Positions 20,708-29,861 of a DNA stretch of 36,474 nt are shown piece after piece. The first letter of the stretch is position 1; every line of letters begins with the position of its first letter. The notes beneath the pieces were generated by a model. The model saw nothing but the letters and a program-made list of their open reading frames with translations. It was not told the origin of the DNA and did not search any database. The position numbers were made by a program, and so were the translations under genes. The stretch comes from an uncultured Lachnospiraceae bacterium (GTDB lineage: Bacteria > Bacillota > Clostridia > Lachnospirales > Lachnospiraceae), in the NCBI GenBank assembly GCA_947628225.1, contig CANQYY010000019.1:1-36474 (forward strand), read 5' to 3'.

Positions 20708-21246
20708 TGGAGGAATTAAAAAAATGGATACAAAAGGCAGGGCCCTTTCGCATTGCCGCAGTGGTGCTGTGCGGTATCTTTTTAGTCTTACTGTCCTGTG
20801 GAAATCCATTTTTCGATGGAAAAACCGCAGAGCAGGAGAAAGAGGCGGAAGAAACCCTGAAACAGACAGAAACGGCAGACTCTCTGGAGCAGTATAAGAA
20901 AAAGCTGGAACAGGAATTATCGGAGCTGCTGCAAAAGGTCGAGGGGGTAGGAAAGGCACAGGTCATGCTGACCCTGAAGGCGTCCAACGAAAAGGTTACC
21001 TTAAAGGATAATAGCAGCAAGGGAGCCGACAGTGAGGAGGAAACGGTGCTGATTGAAGACAGCGAGCGAAACTCCTCCCCCTATGTCATTCAGGAAAAGG
21101 AGCCGGAAATCGAGGGGGTAGTCATTGTGTGCGAGGGAGGGGAGGATGCCGTAACGAAAAGAGAAATTACTGGGGCGGTTAGTGCATTATTTCAAATTGA
21201 AAGTCATAAAATAAAAATAATGAAGAGCAAGGAGGCAAAGGAGTGA
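20707..21246 (+). CDS. spoIIIAG: Stage III sporulation protein AG
   Basis: The protein has 179 residues. One N-terminal membrane helix (about 15-34) is followed by a coiled-coil segment rich in E and K and by the ring-building (YscJ/FliF-like) domain: LEQELSELLQKVEGVGKAQV, later VIVCEGGEDAVTKREITGAV. The B. subtilis homologue makes a 30-fold ring forming a large pore. GGAGAAAG lies upstream. It overlaps the next gene by four bases. Confidence 0.93.
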   Translation: MEELKKWIQKAGPFRIAAVVLCGIFLVLLSCGNPFFDGKTAEQEKEAEETLKQTETADSLEQYKKKLEQELSELLQKVEGVGKAQVMLTLKASNEKVTLKDNSSKGADSEEETVLIEDSERNSSPYVIQEKEPEIEGVVIVCEGGEDAVTKREITGAVSALFQIESHKIKIMKSKEAKE

Positions 21247-21878
21247 AGAAGCTTTTGCGTAAAAATCAGATTATTATTACGGCACTGGTTGTCATGGTGG
21301 CGGTAGCAGGATACCTTAGTATGACAGGAAAGGATGAACTGAGCATTACCACCAGCAACGACTCAGTAACGGATAAGGAGGTGGCGGATATTTCCGATGA
21401 AGACATCGTATTGGATGAGGATGAATCGGTCAGTACCGCTTCTGTGTCAGCGGTAGTTTCCCAGGATACCGCCTCCAGAGAAAATGCAGGGGAAGCAGTA
21501 CTGGTAAGTAACTCCGTGACCAATAATTATTTTGAGGAGGCTAAATTATCCAGGGAGCAGACCCGGGCAAAGAACAAGGAAACGCTGACCAATCTCGTCA
21601 ACAATAAAAACGCCACGAACGCGCAAAAGGACAAAGCCATGAATGAAATTATGAAAATGACTGCCATCAGTGAAAAAGAAACCTCAACAGAAAATCTTCT
21701 GGCGGCAAAGGGTTTTCAGGAATCGGTTGTCACCATTGTAGATGACAGTGTGGATGTTATTGTAAACGCCGAAAATCTGACGGAACAGCAAATTGCCCAG
21801 ATTGAAGATGTGGTTAAGAGAAAGACAGAGTGCAGCGCCGATAAAATTGTAATTTCTCCTGTTGGCAAAAACAAATAA
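21243..21878 (+). CDS. spoIIIAH: Stage III sporulation protein AH
   Basis: The protein has 211 residues. The start is GTG at 21243 with CAAAGGA upstream, four bases overlapping spoIIIAG. A membrane helix (about 8-24) is followed by an acidic, serine-rich spacer and the ring domain (about 100-205), including YFEEAKLSREQTRAKNKETL and VIVNAENLTEQQIAQIEDVV. It reaches across the gap to bind forespore SpoIIQ. End of the operon: the next gene has its own SigA promoter overlapping its 3' end. Confidence 0.93.
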   Translation: MKKLLRKNQIIITALVVMVAVAGYLSMTGKDELSITTSNDSVTDKEVADISDEDIVLDEDESVSTASVSAVVSQDTASRENAGEAVLVSNSVTNNYFEEAKLSREQTRAKNKETLTNLVNNKNATNAQKDKAMNEIMKMTAISEKETSTENLLAAKGFQESVVTIVDDSVDVIVNAENLTEQQIAQIEDVVKRKTECSADKIVISPVGKNK

Positions 21879-21890
21879 ATCTGCTATAAT
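21862..21890 (+). promoter_or_regulatory. SigA promoter for the Asp23 gene
   Basis: TTGGCA (21862-21867), 17 bases and TATAAT (21885-21890), overlapping the last codons of spoIIIAH. It separates vegetative expression of the downstream genes from the sporulation operon. Confidence 0.8.
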
Positions 21891-21948
21891 GAAGAAAATT
21901 AACCGTATGCTGGTATCATATACCATGCGAACAGGAGGTACCAAAGTT

Positions 21949-22323
21949 ATGACAGAGATGAGTCGCGATACGTTGGAAAATCAATCGGATATCGGAGAAG
22001 TGCAGATTGCAAATGAAGTAGTGTCTACCATTGCCGGAATTTCTGCCGCAGAGGTTGAAGGAGTAGATTCCATGGCAGGGGGATTTACCAACGAGCTGGC
22101 GGGAAAATTCGGCGTGAAAAATCTTTCTAAGGGCGTAAAGGTGGAAGTGGAGGACGATACTGCCACCGTGGATATGGTAATTAATATGAAATACGGCTAC
22201 AATATTCCCAGAACCTGCGTACAGGTACAGGAAAAAGTGGCGCAGGCGATTAACTCTATGACCGGTCTTGTAGTAACCAGGGTAAATGTACGCATCGCCG
22301 GTGTTATTTTGGAGCAGGAATAA
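21949..22323 (+). CDS. Asp23/Gls24 family envelope stress protein
   Basis: The protein has 124 residues from the ATG at 21949, where AGGAGGT lies eight bases upstream; longer in-frame starts have none. IGEVQIANEVVSTIAGISAA (about 13-32) and VTRVNVRIAGVI near the end are the family signature. The family includes Asp23 of Staphylococcus, a peripheral membrane protein linked to envelope stress, and the YloU/YqhY group. It stands directly before nusB as in many Bacillota (yqhY-nusB), where YqhY is tied to lipid synthesis balance, so a yqhY-like role is likely. Confidence 0.88.
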   Translation: MTEMSRDTLENQSDIGEVQIANEVVSTIAGISAAEVEGVDSMAGGFTNELAGKFGVKNLSKGVKVEVEDDTATVDMVINMKYGYNIPRTCVQVQEKVAQAINSMTGLVVTRVNVRIAGVILEQE

Positions 22324-22336
22324 GAAACAAAACGGG

Positions 22337-22362
22337 CAACCCTTATCGTTGTATGAGGGTTG
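22337..22362 (+). terminator. Terminator or attenuator before nusB
   Basis: CAACCCTTAT (22337-22346) pairs with ATGAGGGTTG (22353-22362), 10 bp with one G-T pair and loop CGTTGT. TTTCGTGTT follows, a broken T-run, so some readthrough into nusB is likely. Confidence 0.6.
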
Positions 22363-22389
22363 TTTCGTGTTGTTAGAATGGAGATTATT

Positions 22390-22788
22390 ATGACAAGGCA
22401 TGAGATGAGGGAGTGTATTTTCTGTCTGCTGTTCCAGAATGAGTTTTACGGGGCAGAGGAGTTTGAAGAGCAGAGGGATAATTTTCTGAAGGAAAAGTCG
22501 CTCTCAGAAAAAAAGCAGCGGGAAATTTCAGATAAGCTGGAAAATGTGATCCATATGCTGCCTGTTATTGACGAACAGATTTCCGCTAAGGCAAAAGGAT
22601 GGAAAATTGATCGGATTGGCAAGACGGAGTTAGCGATACTCAGGCTTGCTGTTTACGAGGCGAAATATGACGACAGCATTCCGGTGGGGGTGGCGATTAA
22701 TGAGGCAGTGGAACTGGCAAAACAGTACGGAGGAGAAAACGGCGCTTCCTTTGTCAATGGGATTTTAGGAAAGGTTGTAAATGAATAG
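22390..22788 (+). CDS. nusB: Transcription antitermination factor NusB
   Basis: The protein has 132 residues from the ATG at 22390, with GGAG nine bases upstream. This all-helical RNA-binding protein joins NusE (S10) at boxA for rRNA antitermination. MTRHEMRECIFCLLFQ at the N-terminus, AKGWKIDRIGKTELAILRLA (about 75-94) and IPVGVAINEAVELAKQYGGE (about 102-121) are the family motifs. Its end overlaps xseA by eight bases. Confidence 0.94.
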   Translation: MTRHEMRECIFCLLFQNEFYGAEEFEEQRDNFLKEKSLSEKKQREISDKLENVIHMLPVIDEQISAKAKGWKIDRIGKTELAILRLAVYEAKYDDSIPVGVAINEAVELAKQYGGENGASFVNGILGKVVNE

Positions 22789-24004
22789 GGGAAAAATATA
22801 CTCGGTTACATCCATTAACCAATTTATAAAAAATATGTTTTCGCGCGAATATGTCCTGTCCGTTGTTTTTGTAAGGGGAGAAATCTCAAATTGCAAATAC
22901 CATAGCTCCGGGCATATTTATTTTACGATTAAGGATAGTTCTTCGCAGCTTGCCTGCGTAATGTTTCGGAGCGATCGGACAAGTCTGGATTTTAAGCTGG
23001 AAAATGGCAGAGAGGTTGTTGTGGGCGGTTCCATTAACGTATACGAGCGGGACGGCAAATATCAGCTCTACGCCAAAAAAATCGTGCCGGCGGGAGCCGG
23101 CGATTTGGCAGAGAAGTATGAGCAGTTAAAACGGAAACTTCAGGAGGCGGGATATTTTGATGAAGACCGCAAGCTGCCGCTCCCAAGGTATGTAAAGAGA
23201 GTGGGGATTGTAACATCGGAAACCGGGGCGGCGATTCAGGATATGATTCAGATCGCCCGGAGAAGAAATCCTTACGTGCAGTTGGTTTTATACCCGGCAA
23301 AGGTGCAGGGAGAGGGAGCGGCGGAAACGATTGCCCGCGGCATCCGCAGGCTGGAGAAGGAAAACGTAGATGTTATAATAGCCGGCAGGGGCGGCGGCTC
23401 CATGGAAGATCTGTGGGCTTTTAATGAGGAAGCGGTGGCAGATGCCATCTTTTCCTGCCGGATACCGGTAATTTCAGCGGTGGGACACGAAACCGATGTC
23501 ACCATTGCAGATTTTGTGGCAGATCTGCGGGCGCCGACGCCTTCGGCGGCGATAGAGCTGGCCGTATATGATGTCAATCAGGCTCTTTCTGCCTTGTATG
23601 ATTACAAGGACTGCCTGATGCGGTGCATGTTAAAAAAGATAGACGATGCCTGCGAAAAAATCGCCGATATGGCAAAGCGGCTCCGCCGTCTGAATCCGGA
23701 AAGCCATCTGGTACAGAAAAGACAGTATCTGACAGATATGGAAGATAAATTAACCTATCTTATGGAGCAAAAGGTAAAGGATCAAAAACATGCCCTTGTC
23801 CTTCTCGCCGGAAAGCTTGACAGCCTCAGCCCGTTAAAGCGCCTGCAAAGCGGGTACGCTTATATAGCGGATGAGGAAAATAAAATGATAGATTCCGTCC
23901 ATAAGGTAAAAAAAGAGGATGTCCTTTGCATCACCGTGGCAGACGGAACGATGAAGGCAGAGGTAGAAGAAATCACATATTTTAACAGAGAGGATTCATT
24001 ATGA
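22781..24004 (+). CDS. xseA: Exodeoxyribonuclease VII large subunit
   Basis: The protein has 407 residues and starts inside the nusB end. The N-terminal OB fold (about 1-100; VRGEISNCKYHSSGHIYFTI) binds single-stranded DNA. The catalytic region carries VGIVTSETGAAIQDMI, GRGGGSMEDLWAFNEE and SAVGHETDVTIADFVADLRA, the last with catalytic acidic and histidine residues. A C-terminal coiled coil binds small subunits. It degrades single-stranded DNA into oligonucleotides together with XseB, encoded next with a four-base overlap. Confidence 0.95.
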   Translation: MNRGKIYSVTSINQFIKNMFSREYVLSVVFVRGEISNCKYHSSGHIYFTIKDSSSQLACVMFRSDRTSLDFKLENGREVVVGGSINVYERDGKYQLYAKKIVPAGAGDLAEKYEQLKRKLQEAGYFDEDRKLPLPRYVKRVGIVTSETGAAIQDMIQIARRRNPYVQLVLYPAKVQGEGAAETIARGIRRLEKENVDVIIAGRGGGSMEDLWAFNEEAVADAIFSCRIPVISAVGHETDVTIADFVADLRAPTPSAAIELAVYDVNQALSALYDYKDCLMRCMLKKIDDACEKIADMAKRLRRLNPESHLVQKRQYLTDMEDKLTYLMEQKVKDQKHALVLLAGKLDSLSPLKRLQSGYAYIADEENKMIDSVHKVKKEDVLCITVADGTMKAEVEEITYFNREDSL

Positions 24005-24198
24005 ATTTAGAAGAGATTATGGAAAAGCTGGAGGAAACCGTACGGCAGATGGAGGAAGAAAAGCTGACGCTGGAGCAATCCTATCAGCGCTTTTCCGAGG
24101 GAATGAAGCTGGTTCAGGAAGGAAATAAAGCCATTGACCGGGTAGAAAAGAAAATACAGATCTTAATGGAAAATGAAGGTGAAGAAGATGAAGCTTAA
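24001..24198 (+). CDS. xseB: Exodeoxyribonuclease VII small subunit
   Basis: The protein has 65 residues, forming a helical hairpin. EIMEKLEETVRQMEEEKLTL (about 5-24) followed by EQSYQRFSEGMKLVQEG is the family signature. ATGA overlap with xseA; its tail overlaps ispA by 11 bases. Several copies coat the XseA coiled coil. Confidence 0.93.
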   Translation: MNLEEIMEKLEETVRQMEEEKLTLEQSYQRFSEGMKLVQEGNKAIDRVEKKIQILMENEGEEDEA

Positions 24199-25087
24199 TA
24201 CACTGCCGGAGCGGATACAAGAGGTGGAGCAGGGATTTTTGGCTTATCTGCCCGGGGTATCAGGCTATCCGGCAACAGTACTGGAGGCTATGAACTATAG
24301 CCTTCTGGCAGGTGGAAAACGGTTAAGGCCTCTTTTTATGTACGAGATGTACCGTTATCTGGGCGGAAAAAACGAGGAAGCTATCCGTCCCTTTATGATG
24401 GCGATTGAGATGATTCATACCTACTCTCTGGTACATGACGATCTGCCTGCCATGGACAATGACGATTATCGCAGGGGCAAACTGACGACACATAAAAAAT
24501 ATGGAGAGGCTATGGGGATTTTAACCGGGGACGCGCTGTTAAACGCCGCCTTTGAAACTGCTTTCCTTGCTTTTGACAGCGGGGAAGATGCCTCTGCAGT
24601 CGGAAGAGCCCTGCAGATTCTCGGGAAAAAATCAGGGATTCACGGCATGGTGGGGGGACAGGTTGTGGACGTGGAGAACAATGGGAAATTTGTGGATGAA
24701 GAAACCCTGTACTATGTATATAAAACAAAGACGGCAGCGCTTATTGAGGCAAGCCTGATGATAGGAGCCGTACTGGCGGGAGCAGACGAAGATACTATAG
24801 ACTGTACCGAGAAGATAGGAACCAATATCGGGATTGCTTTTCAGATACAGGATGATATACTGGATGTGGCGGGGGAGGAAGCGATAATTGGAAAGCCTCT
24901 CCACAGTGATGAAAAAAATGGCAAATCCACCTATGTGGCAGTATACGGCATGGAAAAAAGTAAAAAAATGGTTCAGGAATATACGGATAGAGGTCTTGCA
25001 CTATTATCCACCCTGGAGGGCGGCGACGAGGAAAGAAGGCAGTTTATACAGGAGCTGTTTCTCTCGCTGGTGGAAAGAAAAAAATAA
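24188..25087 (+). CDS. ispA: Polyprenyl (farnesyl/geranylgeranyl) diphosphate synthase
   Basis: The protein has 299 residues from the ATG at 24188, with AAGGTGA upstream; an in-frame ATG at 24173 lacks a site. It condenses isopentenyl and allylic diphosphates. The first aspartate-rich motif is HDDLPAMDNDD (about 82-92) and the second QIQDDILDVAGE (about 222-233). GGKRLRP binds the diphosphate and GMVGGQVVD is also conserved. Size fits the short-chain class making C15. It lies directly before dxs, the pathway's entry enzyme, as in many Bacillota. Confidence 0.93.
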   Translation: MKLNTLPERIQEVEQGFLAYLPGVSGYPATVLEAMNYSLLAGGKRLRPLFMYEMYRYLGGKNEEAIRPFMMAIEMIHTYSLVHDDLPAMDNDDYRRGKLTTHKKYGEAMGILTGDALLNAAFETAFLAFDSGEDASAVGRALQILGKKSGIHGMVGGQVVDVENNGKFVDEETLYYVYKTKTAALIEASLMIGAVLAGADEDTIDCTEKIGTNIGIAFQIQDDILDVAGEEAIIGKPLHSDEKNGKSTYVAVYGMEKSKKMVQEYTDRGLALLSTLEGGDEERRQFIQELFLSLVERKK

Positions 25088-25102
25088 AAGAGGTACGGTT
25101 TT

Positions 25103-26977
25103 GTGGGCAGATTGTTAAAGCAGATTATAAAAGAAAATGACATAAAGAATATTGCACCGGAGGATTACCGGGAATTAGCGAAGGAGATAAGAATAAAGCT
25201 GGTACAGAGCGTCAGCCGCACCGGAGGCCATCTGGCTTCCAATCTGGGAGCGGTGGAGCTTACCATGGCGCTTCACTTGTGTTTGGATTTTCCCAAAGAT
25301 AAACTTGTCTGGGATGTGGGACATCAGGCTTATGTGCACAAGCTTCTGACCGGCAGGGGAGATGCCTTTGGCACCCTGCGCCAGCTGGGGGGACTCAGCG
25401 GCTTTCCCAAAGTCAAAGAAAATCCCAGTGATACCTTTAATACCGGACACAGCTCTACCTCTCTTTCGGTGGCGCTTGGCATGGCAAAAGCAAGGGATCT
25501 GCGGGGAACGGATGAAAAGATTTTTGCCGTGATCGGGGATGGCGCCCTGACCGGCGGAATGGCATTTGAGGCGTTAAACAATGCGGCGGCATTGAAATCT
25601 AATCTTGTTATTGTATTAAACGATAATAATATGTCCATTGCCCCGAATGTGGGCGGAATGTCAAATTATCTGGGGAAAATAAGAGCCAACCGGAACTATC
25701 GGAATTTAAAGGCGAATGTGGAAAAAGCATTGGACAAGATACCGAATTTTGGACATTCTCTTTCCCATCATATCAAACGGGCGAAAGATTCCATAAAACA
25801 TTTATTTATTCCCGGCATGTTCTTTGAGGATATGGGGCTGATATATATCGGACCGGTGGACGGGCATAATATCAGCGAGATGAAGACTGCCTTTGAAACA
25901 GCCGCCTCCGTGAAGGATCAGCCTGTCCTGATACATGTTCTGACGAAAAAAGGAAAAGGGTATCAGCCCGCCAGCAGACACCCGGCACAATTTCATGGCG
26001 TGGGGCAGTTTAATATACGGACCGGGGAATCTCTCTGCGAGGAGAAAATAACCTATACAAAAATTTTTGGACAATGGATGCTGGCAGTAGGTAAAAAACA
26101 GGAAGAAATCGTGTCTGTCTGTGCCGCAATGCCGGATGGAACCGGGGTACAGGCATTTTCCGAAAAATATCCCGACCGGTTTTTTGATGTAGGAATCGCC
26201 GAGGAGCATGCCGTTACTTTTGCGGCGGGACTGGCGGCGGGAGGATTACGTCCGATCGTTTCCCTTTATTCTACCTTTTTGCAGAGGGCCTATGACCAGA
26301 TACTGCATGATGTCTGTATCAATGAACTGCCGGTAATATTTACCGTGGACCGGAGCGGCATTGTAGGACGGGATGGGGAAACCCATCAGGGGATTTTTGA
26401 TATATCCTATCTTTCTTCCATACCGAATATGACAATCTTATCCCCGATGGATGGGGAGGAGCTGGTGTCGGCGCTTAATTTTGTGTTGTACCATATGGAT
26501 ACGCCGGCAGCGATACGCTATCCAAAAGGAGAGGCGTATTATATCCAAAAAGAAAACCGTCCGGCATTTGAGTATGGAAAGGCAGAGGTACTGGTAAAAG
26601 GACGGGACGTATTGATATTAGCCGTGGGAAATATGGCGGAGAAGGCGCTGGCGGCGGCAAAGATACTGGAAGAAGACAAAATCTTCCCCACGATTGTCAA
26701 TATGAGGTTCGTAAAACCTTTTGATGAAGAATTAGTCTGTACTTTAGCGAGAAAACACCGGCTGGTAGTAACGATGGAGGACAACGTATACAGCGGGGGT
26801 TTCTCCGAAAAGGTACAAGCTGTTTTACAACGGGAGCGCATCAGCCGGGCAAAGTGCCTGCCGATCTGCCTGCCGGATGTTTTCGTAGAACACGGCGCCC
26901 CGGAAGAACTGTATAAGAAATACGGCATGGATGAAAAGAGTGTGGCGAAAAAGATAAACGAGGTTGTGGTAAGGTGA
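25103..26977 (+). CDS. dxs: 1-deoxy-D-xylulose-5-phosphate synthase
   Basis: The protein has 624 residues. The start is GTG at 25103 after AGAGGTACGG. This thiamine-diphosphate enzyme starts the MEP isoprenoid pathway from pyruvate and glyceraldehyde 3-phosphate. Visible motifs are SRTGGHLASNLGAVELT with HLCLDF, the cofactor motif GDGALTGGMAFEALNNA, NDNNMSIAPNVGGMSNYL, FDVGIAEEHAVTFAAGLA with the catalytic glutamate, and DRSGIVGRDGETHQG. Its last four bases overlap tlyA. Output feeds ispA upstream. Confidence 0.96.
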   Translation: MGRLLKQIIKENDIKNIAPEDYRELAKEIRIKLVQSVSRTGGHLASNLGAVELTMALHLCLDFPKDKLVWDVGHQAYVHKLLTGRGDAFGTLRQLGGLSGFPKVKENPSDTFNTGHSSTSLSVALGMAKARDLRGTDEKIFAVIGDGALTGGMAFEALNNAAALKSNLVIVLNDNNMSIAPNVGGMSNYLGKIRANRNYRNLKANVEKALDKIPNFGHSLSHHIKRAKDSIKHLFIPGMFFEDMGLIYIGPVDGHNISEMKTAFETAASVKDQPVLIHVLTKKGKGYQPASRHPAQFHGVGQFNIRTGESLCEEKITYTKIFGQWMLAVGKKQEEIVSVCAAMPDGTGVQAFSEKYPDRFFDVGIAEEHAVTFAAGLAAGGLRPIVSLYSTFLQRAYDQILHDVCINELPVIFTVDRSGIVGRDGETHQGIFDISYLSSIPNMTILSPMDGEELVSALNFVLYHMDTPAAIRYPKGEAYYIQKENRPAFEYGKAEVLVKGRDVLILAVGNMAEKALAAAKILEEDKIFPTIVNMRFVKPFDEELVCTLARKHRLVVTMEDNVYSGGFSEKVQAVLQRERISRAKCLPICLPDVFVEHGAPEELYKKYGMDEKSVAKKINEVVVR

Positions 26978-27804
26978 AAGAGCGGTTGGATGTACTGCTG
27001 GTAAAGCGCGGACTGGCTGAGTCAAGAGAAAAGGCAAAAGCAGTTATTATGGCAGGCGAGGTATTTGTAGATAACCAGCGGGAGGACAAAGCAGGACAAA
27101 CTTTCCCGGAAACGGCTCAAATTGAGGTTCGGGGAAAAAAAATGAAATATGTCAGCCGGGGAGGCTATAAGCTGGAAAAGGCGCTGCAGAGTTTTTCCCT
27201 CGATCTGACCGATAAGATTTGTATGGATGTAGGTTCTTCTACCGGGGGATTTACGGATTGCATGCTGCAAAACGGCGCCGCTTTCGTCTATGCCATTGAT
27301 GTGGGAACAAACCAGCTTGCCTGGAAGCTGCGGCAGGAAAAACGGGTCAGATCCATGGAGAAAACGAATATCCGGTATGTCGTACCGGAAGATATCGGCG
27401 AAAAGGTGGATTTTGTATCCATTGACGTAGCCTTTATTTCCCTGACAAAAGTATTAGCTCCGGTTCAGGAGCTGATGAAGGAACAGGCACAGATAGTCTG
27501 CCTGATAAAACCGCAGTTTGAGGCGGGGAGGGAGAAGGTCGGGAAAAAAGGCGTCGTCCGCGATAAAAAAGTACATCTTGAGGTAATAGAAACGGTAATA
27601 AATTATGCTCTGGGGCTTGGATTCCATATCCTCGGGCTGGATTATTCCCCCATACGCGGACCGGAGGGGAATATTGAATATTTATTATATATGAGAAAGG
27701 AAAACGGGGAGCCTGTGGCTGCGACAGAGAAAACAAAGGAAGAGATAATGGCTCTGGTGGAATGCGCCCACGAAGCGCTGCAGCCTGGAAAGGTGGTAAA
27801 ATAA
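26974..27804 (+). CDS. tlyA: TlyA-family rRNA 2'-O-methyltransferase
   Basis: The protein has 276 residues. The start is GTG at 26974, inside the dxs end. An N-terminal S4 RNA-binding domain (ERLDVLLVKRGLAESREKAK, 2-21) is followed by an FtsJ-type methyltransferase with SAM loop CMDVGSSTGGFTDCML (about 85-100) and the K-D-K-E catalytic set, seen as D in DVGTNQLAWKL, D in FVSIDVAFISL and K in IKPQFEAGREKVGKKGVV. TlyA enzymes methylate 16S/23S rRNA, which matters for capreomycin sensitivity in mycobacteria. Older annotation as hemolysin A is misleading. Confidence 0.92.
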   Translation: MKERLDVLLVKRGLAESREKAKAVIMAGEVFVDNQREDKAGQTFPETAQIEVRGKKMKYVSRGGYKLEKALQSFSLDLTDKICMDVGSSTGGFTDCMLQNGAAFVYAIDVGTNQLAWKLRQEKRVRSMEKTNIRYVVPEDIGEKVDFVSIDVAFISLTKVLAPVQELMKEQAQIVCLIKPQFEAGREKVGKKGVVRDKKVHLEVIETVINYALGLGFHILGLDYSPIRGPEGNIEYLLYMRKENGEPVAATEKTKEEIMALVECAHEALQPGKVVK

Positions 27805-28634
27805 TGGAAAGATTTTATATTATTTCCGACGGGGAAAAGGATATAAACCATGAGGTGGCGGCGGAAATAAAAAGATATTTGGAAAAGTATGAAAAGTGTG
27901 CTAAAATAGTAGGGCACTCGTCGCAGATAGATGAGAAGTTTCAGGCAGACATGGCGATTGTGTTAGGCGGGGATGGCTCCGTCATCCAGGCAGCCAAGCA
28001 GTTTGCCGGGAAACAGCTTCCGGTACTTGGTGTGAATTTTGGCACTCTGGGATTTCTCACGGAGGTTGAAAGACCGAAAATACAGAAGGCATTGGAGGCT
28101 GTACTGGCAGGACGCTATGAGGTGGAGAAAAGGATGGCGCTCACCGGACATTTACAGAAAAAAGCAAGAGAGGACGGCACCTGCCTTGCCATCAACGAGT
28201 TTATTATCAGTAAACAGGATTTCGGACATATGGTGACTGCCAGCGTATATGTAGACGGCTCGCTTTTAGACACCTATGTAGCGGACGGGGTCTTAGTATC
28301 CACACCGACAGGCTCCACAGCCTACAATCTGTCGGCAGCAGGACCGGTACTGGCGCCGGGGATGGAGGCGTTAATTATTACCCCGATATGCCCTCATTCC
28401 TTAAATAAAAGGAGTGTGATAGTATCCTCTGACGCCAGGCTTCAGATTGAAGTAGGAAAGACGAAGGAAAACTACATTGATGAAGCGACTGTCCGGGGGG
28501 ACGGCCAGATGGTATGGAGCGTATCGACCGGAGATATTATTCAGATCGAAAAGGCGGCGGAAACCTTTGATATGGTAAGATTAGGAGATGTCAGTTTCTT
28601 CGATAAAATGCGAAGTAAGCTGAATCGGCAGTAA
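27804..28634 (+). CDS. nadK: NAD kinase
   Basis: The protein has 276 residues. Its ATG at 27804 overlaps the tlyA stop (TAATG), with GGAAAGG upstream. It phosphorylates NAD to NADP. MAIVLGGDGSVIQAAKQF holds the GGDGS nucleotide loop, GTLGFLTE follows, and NEFIISKQDFG, DGVLVSTPTGSTAYNLSAAG and PICPHSLNKRSVIV are family blocks. Length is usual. NADP supply here fits the reductive steps of the MEP pathway and shikimate route nearby. Confidence 0.95.
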   Translation: MERFYIISDGEKDINHEVAAEIKRYLEKYEKCAKIVGHSSQIDEKFQADMAIVLGGDGSVIQAAKQFAGKQLPVLGVNFGTLGFLTEVERPKIQKALEAVLAGRYEVEKRMALTGHLQKKAREDGTCLAINEFIISKQDFGHMVTASVYVDGSLLDTYVADGVLVSTPTGSTAYNLSAAGPVLAPGMEALIITPICPHSLNKRSVIVSSDARLQIEVGKTKENYIDEATVRGDGQMVWSVSTGDIIQIEKAAETFDMVRLGDVSFFDKMRSKLNRQ

Positions 28635-28646
28635 AGGGGCGGTTTT

Positions 28647-29102
28647 TTGAAACGGACACGGCAAAGTAAAATACTCGAACTGATCGAGCAGTATGAAATA
28701 GAAACGCAGGAAGAGCTCGCCCGGCGGCTTTTACAGGCAGGCTTTCGCGTAACACAGGCGACGATCAGCCGCGATATAAGAGAGCTGGCGCTGACAAAGG
28801 TGGCGGGCAGCAGCGGCAGGCCCAAATATGCGGCAATGGATTATGGAGGGAATAACTCCCCTGTTTATTCGGAGCGGTATGCCAGAGTATTACAGGATGG
28901 CATGGTGTCGATTACCCAGGCGGATAATCTTGTGGTAATACGAACCGTGAGCGGTATGGCAATGGCAGTTGCGGCGGCGGTAGACGCTCTGGATATTGAG
29001 GAGATTGCCGGCTCCATTGCAGGAGATGATACCATAATGTGCGCGGTAAAAACAGCAGAGTTGGTACCGGGAGTTATTGAAAAAATAAAAATGAACCAGT
29101 AA
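28647..29102 (+). CDS. argR: Arginine repressor
   Basis: The protein has 151 residues. The start is TTG at 28647 after AAAGGGGCGG; no ATG fits. The N-terminal winged helix (YEIETQEELARRLLQAGF, RVTQATISRDIREL) binds ARG boxes. The C-terminal oligomerisation and arginine-binding domain carries IEEIAGSIAGDDTIMCAVKT with the GDDT arginine-contact motif. It regulates arginine synthesis and breakdown as a hexamer. In many Bacillota recN follows; here yebC does. Confidence 0.94.
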   Translation: MKRTRQSKILELIEQYEIETQEELARRLLQAGFRVTQATISRDIRELALTKVAGSSGRPKYAAMDYGGNNSPVYSERYARVLQDGMVSITQADNLVVIRTVSGMAMAVAAAVDALDIEEIAGSIAGDDTIMCAVKTAELVPGVIEKIKMNQ

Positions 29103-29114
29103 GGAGAGAATACG

Positions 29115-29843
29115 ATGTCAGGACATTCAAAATTTGCAAACATTAAGCACAAAAAAGAAAAAAACGACGCGAAGAGAGGAAAGATTTTTACCGTTATCGG
29201 ACGCGAGATCGCAGTGGCGGTAAAGGAAGGCGGCGCAGACCCCGGCAATAACAGCAAGCTTCGCGATGTTATCGCCAAGGCAAAGGCAAACAATATGCCA
29301 AATGATACGATTGAACGCGGCATAAAAAAGGCGGCGGGAGATGTAGATGCCGTAAATTATGTAGCCTGCACCTATGAGGGGTATGGGCCGAACGGCACGG
29401 CGATTATCGTGGAAGCGCTGACAGATAATAAGAACCGTACGGCGTCAAATGTGAGAAATGCGTTTACAAAGGGAAATGGAAATGTAGGCACTACCGGATG
29501 CGTGTCCTATATGTTTGACCAGAAAGGCCAGATTATTGTGGATAAAGAGGCTTATGATGCAGATGCCGACGAATTTATGATGATGGCGTTGGAAGCCGGG
29601 GCAGAAGATTTTTCCGAAGAAGAAGACTGCTATGAAATCCTTACCCTGCCGGAGGACTTCAGCGTCGTGAGGGAGGCGCTGGAAAAGGAAGGGGTTCCGA
29701 TGGTACAGGCGGAGGTAACGATGATTCCGCAGACCTATGTAGAATTGACAGATGAAAATGATAAAAAGATGTTTGCGCGGATCATGGATATGTTGGACGA
29801 GGATGACGACGTACAGAATGTTTACCATAACGTGGAAGAATAA
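29115..29843 (+). CDS. yebC: YebC/PmpR-family protein
   Basis: The protein has 242 residues, with AAGGAGAG upstream. [20 protein letters not shown] at the start (usually MSGHSKWxxIxHKK) and [20 protein letters not shown] (about 56-75) are diagnostic, as is [20 protein letters not shown]. The family acts as translation factor at difficult (proline-rich) stretches or as transcription regulator, depending on the species. Full length. The next gene follows within about 20 bases. Confidence 0.93.
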   Translation: MSGHSKFANIKHKKEKNDAKRGKIFTVIGREIAVAVKEGGADPGNNSKLRDVIAKAKANNMPNDTIERGIKKAAGDVDAVNYVACTYEGYGPNGTAIIVEALTDNKNRTASNVRNAFTKGNGNVGTTGCVSYMFDQKGQIIVDKEAYDADADEFMMMALEAGAEDFSEEEDCYEILTLPEDFSVVREALEKEGVPMVQAEVTMIPQTYVELTDENDKKMFARIMDMLDEDDDVQNVYHNVEE

Positions 29844-29861
29844 AGCAGGATGGCGGGACAG

